A DNA stretch of 64,000 nt, taken from contig RHHX01000001.1 in assembly GCA_009884515.1 (NCBI GenBank), forward strand, positions 1-64,000, in the 5' to 3' direction. Made by a program: the position numbers and the translations under genes. This document shows positions 34,672-44,832 of the stretch, piece by piece. This stretch comes from Candidatus Mycoplasma liparidae. Lineage in GTDB: Bacteria; Bacillota_I; Bacilli_A; Mycoplasmatales; Mycoplasmoidaceae. Position 1 is the stretch's first letter; every line of letters starts with the position of its first letter. The notes beneath the pieces were generated by a model. That model was not told where the DNA came from and did no database searches. It was given only the letters and a program-made list of their open reading frames with translations.

Positions 34672-35430
34672 TTATTTTAATTTCTCTATTATTCTTTTAA
34701 TTCATGATTCAGTATTAAAATCAATTAGTATTTGAGCTTTTGAATAAATAATATCAATTGCGATCTTATCATTTGGTTTTAAAACTATTTCTTGATCTCC
34801 ATCAATAATTAAAAGACATTTTTTAACTTTATCATCTAAAATGATTTCGAACTTTTCATTTTCATTAAAAATGATTGGATTAGAATAAGTTTTAAATATT
34901 TTATTATTTAAAGGTTCTATTATAGAAAAAACTATGCTTTTTGAATTAGGTAATAAAAGTGGTCCATTATTTGATTCATTAACACCGCTTGAACCAATAA
35001 TAGTTGCCAGTATTAATCCACTTGAATAAAAGTTATCAAATAAACTATTATTAACATTGATCTTAAAGTTATGAACATAGTTGCTTCTAATATAAAGTTC
35101 ATTTAAAGAAAAATATTCAAAATTATTAATCTTTATTCTTAACATTTGAATATTATTATAAAGAGTATTATTAGTAATTACTTTTTGAAGATTATCTAAT
35201 GTTGAACTTTCTAAAAAAGATAAAGACCCTGATGGAATGTTAATAATTTTTTTTTCAAATGAGTTATAATTATTTTTAATTGTTCTTATAAATGAGCCAT
35301 CTCCACCGATATTAAAGATAAATTCATCTTCAATATTTTTAAAAAAGGGGGCTTCAAGTATTTTATTAAGGTCTTTTTCAACACTTATTGTTTTCTCGTT
35401 TTTGTTAAAATTGATAATTCTATAATTCAT
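34672..35430 (-). CDS. nadK: NAD kinase
   Basis: This enzyme makes NADP from NAD. It has 252 residues. FNIGGDGSFIRTIK is the GGDG catalytic motif. GSSGVNESNNGPLLLP corresponds to the second conserved loop, and LLIIDGDQ to the C-terminal one. One TGA near the end is Trp (TESWIKRI). It is followed directly by the EIIB-like gene and divergent from spx. Confidence 0.9.
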
Positions 35431-35481
35431 ATTAAACCTATTTTAATAAATAATATAACAATATTATTTAAATTCACTTTA

Positions 35482-35509
35482 TTGTTTTTGTTTTTATTTG
35501 TTGTATAAT
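35482..35509 (+). promoter_or_regulatory. spx promoter
   Basis: TTGTTT (35482-35487) and TATAAT (35504-35509) are 16 bases apart, 29 bases before the spx start codon. Confidence 0.6.
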
Positions 35510-35537
35510 ATTAGAATATATAAAAAGGAGATTAATT

Positions 35538-35921
35538 ATGACGATAATTTTATATACTAAAAGTTGTAAATCATCTTCTAAGACTTTAACTTTCTTTACT
35601 AAGAATTTATTAAAGTTTTCAGGTATTAATATTTTAAAAGATAATATTAATAAAAAACTAATTAAAGATATATTATCTTTAACTGAAAATGGGTTTTCAG
35701 ATATTATTTCTAAAAGAAGTGAAGTATTACTTGATAGAGGTATTCAAATAGATAATTTAACTACTGATCAATTAATTGATTTCATAGTAAAAAATCCTAT
35801 TATTTTGAAAAGACCAATTATTATCCAATATAAAACTGATATTCCATATCGTTTATTAGTGGGATATAATGTTGATGATATTTTAATTTTTATGCGAGAA
35901 AAGCATAAAAGCTACTTTTAA
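35538..35921 (+). CDS. spx: Spx/ArsC-family regulator
   Basis: This 127-residue thioredoxin-fold protein binds the RNA polymerase alpha C-domain in other Firmicutes. The redox motif reads CKSS instead of CxxC, so disulfide switching would need another Cys; none is obvious. LKRPIIIQYK is the family RPI motif. AAGGAG precedes ATG 35538. Two broken copies of its 3' half lie downstream, at 36060-36215 and 40312-40395. Confidence 0.85.
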   Translation: MTIILYTKSCKSSSKTLTFFTKNLLKFSGINILKDNINKKLIKDILSLTENGFSDIISKRSEVLLDRGIQIDNLTTDQLIDFIVKNPIILKRPIIIQYKTDIPYRLLVGYNVDDILIFMREKHKSYF

Positions 35922-35931
35922 TAACATATTA

Positions 35932-35959
35932 AATAATAACATCGTACGATGTTATTATT
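35932..35959 (+). terminator. spx terminator
   Basis: A 28-base perfect palindrome (AATAATAACATCGT and its complement) is followed by TTTTATTATA, 10 bases after the spx stop. Confidence 0.8.
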
Positions 35960-36059
35960 TTTATTATATGTTCTTGTATGAAGAGGATAGCGTTATTTTA
36001 AGCAAAAAGTAGGTTTTATGTAAAAATATCTTAAAAGTATTTTAAATTGAGAGAATATT

Positions 36060-36215
36060 TAGATGCTTCTATTACTAATCAATTTATTGATTAGTAATAG
36101 TAAAAAATCCTATTATTTTAAAAATACCAATAATTACTATAAGAATTATATTCTGTATTGATTATTTGCTATCTATGTTGTTTTGATATGTTAATATTTA
36201 TGAGAGAAAAATATT
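36060..36215 (+). pseudogene. Decayed spx 3' fragment, copy 1
   Basis: The stretch ACTAATCAATTTATTGATTAG...AAAAATCCTATTATTTT aligns with the spx coding region from about 35755. The segment GATATGTTAATATTTATGAGAGAAAA aligns with its last codons. Insertions and substitutions break the frame. Together with 40312-40395 it marks the repeated left end of the duplicated block. The rest of 35960-36243 shows no gene. Confidence 0.75.
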
Positions 36216-36243
36216 AAGATATGTTTTATTGGATAAAAAAATA

Positions 36244-37938
36244 TTAATTTTGATCTAAACCTAATGCTTGTGTTGCATTTTCAATACTACCATATTTTTT
36301 GATAAGTTTTTTATCAGAGAATATAGTTGGTAAGAACATTAGACCAATCATTAAGAAGAACACAGCTACTAACATAATTCTTGATAATATAGCATCATTT
36401 GATACTACAACACCTTCAGTATATGAAGCAGGTATTAACATAAATAAATCATAAAATGGAGCAAATATAGTTAATCCTAATGTTAAGAAGTTAACTAAAA
36501 CAGCTATTCAAGCAGTTGGTTTAAAATATCTTTTTTCATCAGTTACGATTAATTGAGATTTTCTATTTTTGATTCCACCTAAAATTGATAATGAAATAAA
36601 ACCAAATACAAATACAGCTGCTCATATAGCCATTAAATCTGCAAATGAATATAAACTATTCATTTCAGCAGTATAACCATAACCTACTACATCAGCATAA
36701 CCTACTACATCAGCATAACCTAAAGCGCCAATAATTGTAAATAAAAGTACAATTGGTAAAGATATAATAACTGAATATTTAATCCCTACTAATGGTTTAT
36801 CTGAATTTAATTTGTCAATATTTTTACTTCAACCTGGTAGTTCTTTTTCAGCAATAAGATCTTCTACAAATCTTGGAGCTCAAATTGAAAAACCATTAAG
36901 AACTCCTAAAATACCAATAGAAATTAATAAGTTAGTTACACCAAAGAATCAAGCCATATTAATACTAAATAATCAGTCACCAAAACCAAAGAAACTTCCT
37001 GTACCATTCATTGACATAGAAATTGCAATTATTAAATAAATAACTGTGATTATTATTAAGCCGAATAAAAGAGCCATAGGTGTTTTTTTAGGGTCTTTCA
37101 TTTCTGTTTGCATACCGGCAGTAACATAGAAACCATCATAAGCAAAGAAAATTGAACCAATAGCAATAATCATGCCGAACCCTGGGGTTAAATTAGAAAA
37201 TGCTGTCATAACATTTGCTGCACCATCTGGTGCAATATTAGGTGGTAAAGGATTAATACCATTAATAGCATCTGGATTCATACCTATATAAACAAATCCA
37301 ATAACAGCAGCAATGCCTAATGGGATAAATTTTAATGAAGTAATAATTATATTTGATATATTTCCAAATCTTGAACTTAGTCCAGAACCAAAAATAAAGA
37401 ATGCCGAGATAGCTAAAGAAATAACAGTTCATACTATTCAATCACTACTACCAAGACCTAATCCTGTTTCACCATAATTAATTGTACCATCAGTAAAAGT
37501 AGTACCAAAGGCACCAATAGCATCTTGAAGGGACATAATTGCATATAAAGGCATGAAGAAATAGTTTAAAGGTAAATAAATATAAAACATCATATTTTTT
37601 GATGCTTTATAAATTGTACGACTATTAAAAGTCTTAGCTCAACCAATTAGACTTAAATTATCATTTCTAGCACTAGCAATTTCAATTAAAGCAAGAGCCA
37701 TTGAAATTACTGCAATAGCTGCTATTATTCAAGTAAATATTGCAAGAACAAGAGAACCATGTGAATAATCAAGTACAGCTTTAGATTTAAAGAATATACC
37801 AGCACCAATACTAGAACCAATAACAATTAAAATAGCACTAAAAAATCCTATTTTCTTTTTTGTTGGAGCATTAGCAAATGTTTCATTATCAGCATATGAT
37901 AGTACATCATTACTAGTGCCGCAATTTTCGTCTTTCAT
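36244..37938 (-). CDS. APC-family amino-acid permease, copy A
   Basis: This 564-residue transporter has about 12 membrane segments. The first one, FFSAILIVIGSSIGAGIFF, carries the APC substrate-binding GSxxGAG motif. YDGFYVTAGMQTEMKDPKKT is the helix 6 and following loop. The substrate cannot be named. AAAGGAAA precedes ATG 37938. It is a paralogue of the gene at 40734-42425, with nearly identical ends and diverged middle loops. It has an in-frame 18-base tandem repeat (GYADVV twice) near residue 410. Confidence 0.9.
36683..36718 (-). repeat. 18-base tandem repeat in permease A
   Basis: CCTACTACATCAGCATAA occurs twice in a row and adds six residues to an external loop. Permease B lacks it. 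Confidence 0.9.
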
Positions 37939-38121
37939 TTTTTTTTCCTTTCTATAAAATTTTTATTAGAAATAAATTAATGGAAATAAACTTTTTCATA
38001 ATTAATTCTTATATCTAAATATAATATAATTTTTTTTCACAAAAATAAAACCCTATTATAGAAAAAATTATAAAAATGTGTATTTAATAAAAAATTATGA
38101 TTTGGTTAATATTATTCTTTT

Positions 38122-38147
38122 TTAGCAATAAAAATTTATTTTGCTAA
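38122..38147 (+). promoter_or_regulatory. Degraded CIRCE-like operator, copy A
   Basis: TTAGCAATA and TTTTGCTAA are spaced as in the intact copy at 42590-42615, but the inner pairing is imperfect. The following -10 box reads TATAAG (38155-38160) instead of TATAAT. Confidence 0.6.
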
Positions 38148-38179
38148 AACATGTTATAAGTAATATTAAACAATTTAAA

Positions 38180-40125
38180 ATGGAATTTAAACCTAAAATC
38201 TAGAATCTAATCAATATTAGAACAATTTGGTCGAAACTTAAATGATGAAGCTGCAATGGGAAGAATTGATCCTGTTATTGGTCGAGAAGATGAAATTAGA
38301 AGAGTAACTGAAATTATTAGTAGAAAAAAGAAAAATAATCCAATCTTAATCGGTGAACCTGGTGTTGGTAAAACTGCTATTGTTGAAGGCCTAGCTCAAA
38401 GAATAGTTTCTGGTGATGTTCCTGATAATTTAAAAAATAAAGAAATTTATGAACTTTCTATTTCTTCTTTAATTTCTGGAGCTTCCTTTCAAGGTCAATT
38501 TGAACAAAGACTTAATGATGTTATAAAATATGTAAAAAAATCTAATGGAAATATCATTTTATTTATTGATGAATTTCACCAACTAATTGGGGCTGGTAAA
38601 TCTGGTGCTAATAGTGGTATGGATGCTGCTAATATTTTAAAACCAATGATGGCTCGTGGTGAAGTTAAAATAATTGGAGCAACAACATTAAGTGATTATC
38701 GTCAATATGTTGAAAAAGATGCTGCTCTCGAAAGAAGACTGTCTAAAATAATTGTTTCAGAACCTACAAAACAAGAAGCTTTAACAATTATGAGAGGTTT
38801 AAAAGAAAAATGAGAAGTTTATCATGGTGTTAAAATTCATGATAATGCTCTTGTTGCTGCTGTTAATTTATCTGATCGATATATTACTGATCGGTATTTA
38901 CCAGATAAAGCAATTGACTTAGTTGATGAAGCTGCTGCTAAAGTTCAAATTGAAATGCATTCAATTCCAGTTGAACTTGATAATGTAAGAAGACAAATTA
39001 TTCACTTAGAAACTGAAAAAGTTGCTCTTGAACAAGAAAAAGATGATTCTAAATCAAAAAAACAGTTAGAAAGAGTAATTAAAGTATTAAGTGACTATAA
39101 AATTAAGAATTCTCAATTATCAAAAATATGAGAAGTTGAAAAAGTTGAACATGAAAAATTAATGTTAATTAAAGAAAAAAATGAAACTACTCGTTTCAAT
39201 GTTGAAAAAAATCAATTAGCTGGAAACTTTACTGAAGCTTCTAAACTTTTATATATTGAAATACCAAAACTTGAAAAAGAACTTGATGATGCTGAAGGAA
39301 TTTTAAAATCAAAAGGTTTGATTAGAGATTCAGTTACTAATATTGAAATTGGTGAAGTTATTTCAAAAACAACTGGAATACCTTTAAATAAAATTGTGGA
39401 GGATGAAAAAGAAAAACTTTTAAAATTAGTTGATCAAATGCAAGAACATGTTAAAGGTCAAGATGAAACTTTAAAATTAATTTCAAATGCTGTTTTAAGA
39501 AATAGAGCGGGAATAAATGATCCTGATAAACCGATTGGTTCATTCTTATTTTTAGGACCAACTGGTGTTGGTAAAACTGAAGTTGCTAGATCAATTGCTT
39601 ATTGTTTATTTGATAATTATAAATCAATTGTAAGATTAGATATGAGTGAATATATGGAAAAAACATTCAATTTCTAAATTAATAGGAGCTCATCCTGGTG
39701 TTTTAAATTTATTATTACAAATTTTAGATGATGGTTCTATTAAAGATTCTCAAGGTAAAACTATTAACTTTAAAAATACAATCATTATTATGACTAGTAA
39801 ATAAATTGTGCATCTGCTATTGAAGCACTAGAAGAAGTTAAAGGATATTTAAAACCTGAATTTATTAATAGAATTGATGAAGCTATTATTATGATCATTT
39901 CTAAAATGCTTCTTGAACTTTCAAACGGATTAAAAGAAAATCAATATCAGATTGAATTTAATGAAAGTATTAAGAAACAAGTTAAATTAGCTAGTTCTGA
40001 TTCATTATATGGATATAGGCCTTTAAAAAGATATATTCAGAGCAATATTGAAATAAATTAGCTGAAAAATAATTCATGCTGAAATCAAAAAAGAAACTAA
40101 AAAAGTTGAAATAAAAGAGAAATAA
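38180..40125 (+). pseudogene. clpB: ClpB, decayed copy A
   Basis: This is a duplicate of the clpB gene at 42662. It has lost the AGGAG site, and a deletion after codon 7 brings a TAG into the start. From about 38217 to 39660 it is almost identical to the intact copy and stays open, covering NBD1, the middle domain and the NBD2 Walker A. At 39660 an extra A shifts the frame. About 105 bases around the NBD2 pore loop and Walker B are then missing, between GGAGCTC and GCTCATCCTG. More deletions follow to the stop. It is not expected to make ClpB. Confidence 0.92.
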
Positions 40126-40162
40126 TCTTTTATTTTTTTTATTTCTATATATAATATTTTGT

Positions 40163-40311
40163 ATGAATGAAACTTATCACTTAACAATATGGATGCCAAA
40201 AATATAATTAATAATCATATTTTTCAAGATGGAAATTTTCTTTATTCAACTCTTAGTAATTATGGACCGAAAGAAATCAATGATTTCTTACATAATAATG
40301 ACATTAAATAA
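40163..40311 (+). pseudogene. Truncated flavoprotein fragment, copy A
   Basis: This fragment matches the first third of the flavoprotein gene at 44833. The start MNETYH is followed by an internal deletion that removes the FAD-binding motif. The sequence resumes at ...GATGCCAAAAATATAATTAA and breaks off at GACATTAAATA. It then passes straight into spx-derived sequence, marking the duplication joint. Confidence 0.88.
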
Positions 40312-40395
40312 CAATATAAAGCTAATATTCCATATCGTTTATTAGTAAGATATAATATTGATGATATTTTAATTTTTATGAGAGAAAACATAAAA
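40312..40395 (+). pseudogene. spx 3' fragment, copy 2
   Basis: CAATATAAAGCTAATATTCC...GATGATATTTTAATTTTTATG corresponds to the last 30 codons of spx (35830-35915), with few changes. It directly follows the flavoprotein fragment. Confidence 0.88.
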
Positions 40396-40416
40396 CTAAT
40401 TATTAATAGATAAAAA

Positions 40417-40445
40417 AAAGAACACTTTTTAATTTAGTGTTCTTT
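40417..40445 (+). terminator. Terminator-like hairpin after the spx fragment
   Basis: AAAGAACACT and AGTGTTCTTT pair around a 9-base loop and are followed by CTTTCTTTTTTA. From here to 40674 I see no gene, only AT-rich spacer. Confidence 0.6.
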
Positions 40446-40674
40446 CTTTCTTTTTTATCTTTACAATACCTAATTTCGTTGTTCAATCAGTTATGATCTT
40501 ATCTGCTATTTAAACTTTAATTAGATTGATATAATTTTAAAAAGTTTACTCTAAGTTTAAACAGCATAAGATTGTTTTAAAGTTAGGTATGCTATTTAAA
40601 ATAACTTAACAAGGTTTTAAAAACTTTATATTAATATTTTGCAAAACATATACTTTGCTTTTTTTTATAAAAAA

Positions 40675-40702
40675 AAATAACACTTAATTAAAAGTGCTAT
40701 TT
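40675..40702 (-). terminator. Terminator of permease B
   Basis: On the minus strand AAATAGCACTT pairs with AAGTGTTATTT (one G-U) and is followed by a T-run. Confidence 0.65.
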
Positions 40703-40733
40703 TTTTATATTTTTAAGATATATGTTAATTAAA

Positions 40734-42425
40734 TTAACTCACACCTAATGCTTCGTTAGCATTTTCAATACTACCATATTTTTTGATAAGTTTTTTATCA
40801 GAGAATACAGTTGGTAAGAAGATGATACCTAACATTAAGAAGAATACAAGAACTAACATAATTCTTGATATTAACATGTCATTACTTATAGTAACGCCCT
40901 CAGTATATGAGGCTGGTATTAACATTAATAAATCATAAAATGGAGCAAATACAGTTAAGAATAATGCAATAAAATTAACTAGAACAGCTATTCAAGCACT
41001 TGCTTTAAAGTATTTTTTTTCATCTGTTACAACTAATTGTGTTTTTCTGTTTTTGATTCCACCTAAAATTGATAATGAAATAAAACCAAATACAAATACA
41101 GCAGTTCATGTAGCCATTAAATCAGCAAATGAATATAAACTATTCATATCAGGAGAATATCCATACTCATTAATATTAGCATATCCTAGAGCACCTATAA
41201 TTGTAAATAAAAGTACAATTGGTAAAGTGATAATAACAGAATATTTAATTCCAACAACTGGTTTAGTTGCATTTAATTTATCAATATTTTTACTTCAACC
41301 AGGTAATTCTTTTTCAGCAATAAGATCTTCAGTAAATCTTGGAGCTCATATAGAAAAACCATTAAGGATTCCTAAAATACCAACGCCAATTAATAAGTTT
41401 GTGATTCCAAAGAATCAACCCATACCCATACTGATTAATCAATCACCAAATCCAAAGAAACTACCTGAACCATTCATTGACATCGAAATTGCAATTACTA
41501 AATAAATAGCTGTAATTATTGATAAACCAATTAAAATAGCCATAGGTGTTTTTTTAGGGTCTTTCATTTCTGTTTGCATACCAGCAGTTACATAAAAACC
41601 GTCATATGCAAAGAAAATCGTACCAACAGCAATAATCATACCAAACCCAGGGGTTAAGCTTGAAAATGAACTAACAACAGATGCTGAATCAGCATCGGGA
41701 ATGATTGGAGGTAATGGAGTGATATTATCAACAGCACTTGGATTCATTCCTAAGAATACAAATCCAATTACAGCAGCAATACCTAATGGAATAAATTTTA
41801 ATGAAGTAATAATGATATTTGATATATTACCAAATCTAGAACTTAAACCAGCACCAAAAATAAAGAACGCACTCATAGCTAGAGAAATAAGAGTTCAAAT
41901 AATTCAATCAGAACCACCAGTTCCAAAACTGTTTGTACCATAGGTGATCATATAATCACCAGTAATAGGATCAAGACCATTATAAACAGCAGTGAATGAT
42001 CCTAGAGCATCTTGGAGTGACATTATGACATATAATGGCATAAAGAAATATGTTAAAGGCAAATATATATAAAACATCAAATTTTTTGAAGCTTTATATA
42101 TTGTTCGACTATTAAAAGTCTTACATCACCCAATCATACTTAGGTTATCATTTCTAGCACTAGCAATTTCAATTAAAGCAAGAGCCATAGCTATTACAGC
42201 AACAGCTGCTATTATTCAAGTAAATATTGCAAGAACAAGAGAACCATGAGAAAGATCAAGAACACCGGCAGATCTAAAGAAGATACCGGCACCTATTGAA
42301 GAACCAATAACAATTAAAATAGCACTAAAAAATCCTATTTTCTTTTTTGTTGGAGCATTAGCAAATGTTTCATTATCAGCGTATGATAATGCATCACCAC
42401 TAGTGCCGTAATTTTCGTCTTTCAT
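40734..42425 (-). CDS. APC-family amino-acid permease, copy B
   Basis: This 563-residue transporter is a paralogue of copy A, with the same GSSIGAGIFF motif in helix 1 and AYDGFYVTAGMQTE in the helix 6 region. The external loop near residue 130 differs and is longer (NGLDPITGDYMITYG). Both copies are intact while their neighbours clpB and the flavoprotein have each lost one copy. This suggests the two permeases are kept for different substrates, or for dosage. Confidence 0.9.
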
Positions 42426-42589
42426 TTTTTTTTTTCCTTTCTATAAAATATGTAAAATAAAAAATAGCAGAAGTAAGAATTTTCAAAATTGATTTATGAT
42501 ACATTTAAATTATAAGGTATTTAAAGGCAATTTGTAAAAAATCATTATACAAACAAAATTATTTATGATAATGTTAATATTAACTAAAA

Positions 42590-42628
42590 TTAGCAAATAA
42601 ATTTTTATTTGCTAATAGGTGTTATAAT
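42590..42628 (+). promoter_or_regulatory. CIRCE-like operator and clpB promoter
   Basis: TTAGCAAATAAA and TTTATTTGCTAA (42590-42615) form a perfect 12-base inverted repeat that keeps the outer TTAGCA/TGCTAA of the HrcA operator CIRCE. TATAAT follows at 42623-42628. The usual element is TTAGCACTC-N9-GAGTGCTAA; here the inner three bases differ and the gap is one base shorter. Control of clpB by HrcA is known in mycoplasmas; for this site it is inferred. Confidence 0.7.
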
Positions 42629-42661
42629 AAAATGTATATTAAATAATAAATAGGAGTTAGA

Positions 42662-44791
42662 ATGGAATTTAAACCTAAAAATCCTCAATCAGGTAACCAA
42701 TCAATATTAGAACAATTCGGTCGAAACTTAAATGATGAAGCTGCAATGGGAAGAATTGATCCTGTTATTGGTCGAGAAGATGAAATTAGAAGAATAACTG
42801 AAATTATTAGTAGAAAAAAGAAAAATAATCCAATCTTAATCGGTGAACCTGGTGTTGGTAAAACTGCTATTGTTGAAGGCCTAGCTCAAAGAATAGTTTC
42901 TGGTGATGTTCCTGATAATTTAAAAAATAAAGAAATTTATGAACTTTCTATTTCTTCTTTAATTTCTGGAGCTTCCTTTCAAGGTCAATTTGAACAAAGA
43001 CTTAATGATGTTATAAAATATGTAAAAAAATCTAATGGAAATATCATTTTATTTATTGATGAATTTCACCAACTAATTGGGGCTGGTAAATCTGGTGCTA
43101 ATAGTGGTATGGATGCTGCTAATATTTTAAAACCAATGATGGCTCGTGGTGAAGTTAAAATAATTGGAGCAACAACATTAAGTGATTATCGTCAATATGT
43201 TGAAAAAGATGCTGCTCTTGAAAGAAGACTGTCTAAAATAATTGTTTCAGAACCTACAAAACAAGAAGCTTTAACAATTATGAGAGGTTTAAAAGAAAAA
43301 TGAGAAGTTTATCATGGTGTTAAAATTCATGATAATGCTCTTGTTGCTGCTGTTAATTTATCTGATCGATATATTACTGATCGGTATTTACCAGATAAAG
43401 CAATTGACTTAGTTGATGAAGCTGCTGCTAAAGTTCAAATTGAAATGCATTCAATTCCAGTTGAACTTGATAATGTAAGAAGACAAATTATTCACTTAGA
43501 AACTGAAAAAGTTGCTCTTGAACAAGAAAAAGATGATTCTAAATCAAAAAAACAGTTAGAAAGAGTAATTAAAGTATTAAGTGACTATAAAATTAAGAAT
43601 TCTCAATTATCAAAAATATGAGAAGCTGAAAAAGTTGAACATGAAAAATTAATGTTAATTAAAGAAAAAATTGAAACTACTCGTTTCAATGTTGAAAAAA
43701 ATCAATTAGCTGGAAACTTTACTGAAGCTTCTAAACTTTTATATATTCAAATACCAAAACTTGAAAAAGAACTTGATGATGCTGAAGGAATTTTAAAATC
43801 AAAAGGTTTGATTAGAGATTCAGTTACTAATATTGAAATTGGTGAAGTTATTTCAAAAACAACTGGAATACCTTTAAATAAAATTGTGGAGGATGAAAAA
43901 GAAAAACTTTTAAAATTAGTTGATCAAATGAAAGAACATGTTAAAGGTCAAGATGAAACTTTAAAATTAATTTCAAATGCTGTTTTAAGAAATAGAGCAG
44001 GAATAAATGATCCTGATAAACCGATTGGTTCATTCTTATTTTTAGGACCAACTGGTGTTGGTAAAACTGAAGTTGCTAGATCACTTGCTTATTGTTTATT
44101 TAATAATTATAAATCAATTGTAAGATTAGATATGAGTGAATATATGGAAAAACATTCAATTTCTAAATTAATAGGAGCTCCTCCAGGTTATGTTGGTTAT
44201 GAACAAGCTGGCGCTTTAACTGAAGCTGTTAGAAGAAAACCTTATTCAGTTGTTTTATTTGATGAAATTGAAAAAGCTCATCCTGATGTTTTAAATTTAT
44301 TATTACAAATTTTAGATGATGGTTCTATTAAAGATTCTCAAGGTAAAACTATTAACTTTAAAAATACAATCATTATTATGACTAGTAATATTGGTGCAGC
44401 TGCTGTTCTTGAAAATAAAAAAGAAGAAGCACTAGAAGAACTTAAAGGATATTTAAAACCTGAATTTATTAATAGAATTGATGAAATAAGTATTTTCAAT
44501 TCTCTAAGTGATGAAGCTATTATTATGATCATTTCTAAAATGCTTCTTGAACTTTCAAACAGATTAAAAGAAAATCAATATCAAATTGAATTTGATGAAA
44601 GTATTAAGAAACAAGTTAAATTAGCTGGTTTTGATCCATTATATGGAGCTAGGCCTCTAAAAAGATATATTCAAAGCAATATTGAGAATAAATTAGCTGA
44701 AAAAATAATTCATGATGAAATCAAAAAAGAAACTGATTATTTAGTTTCTTATGATGAAGAAACTAAAAAAATTGAAATAAAAGAGAAATAA
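42662..44791 (+). CDS. clpB: Chaperone ClpB, intact copy B
   Basis: This AAA+ disaggregase has 709 residues and lacks the N-domain, as in other mycoplasmas. NBD1: Walker [12 protein letters not shown], Walker [17 protein letters not shown] coiled-coil middle domain spans about 240-380. NBD2: Walker [19 protein letters not shown], pore [13 protein letters not shown], Walker [15 protein letters not shown], sensor MTSNIGA, and C-terminal [15 protein letters not shown] precedes ATG 42662. One TGA is Trp (EKWEVYHG). It sits divergent from permease B behind a CIRCE-like site. Confidence 0.97.
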
Positions 44792-44832
44792 TCTTTTATT
44801 TTTTTTTTATATTTCTATATATAATATTTTGT

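Noticed and set aside
36812..37039. Plus-strand frame over permease A, and similar ones at 41053-41505 and 41701-41943
   Set aside because: They are antisense shadows of the permeases; the permease frames have motifs and ribosome sites.
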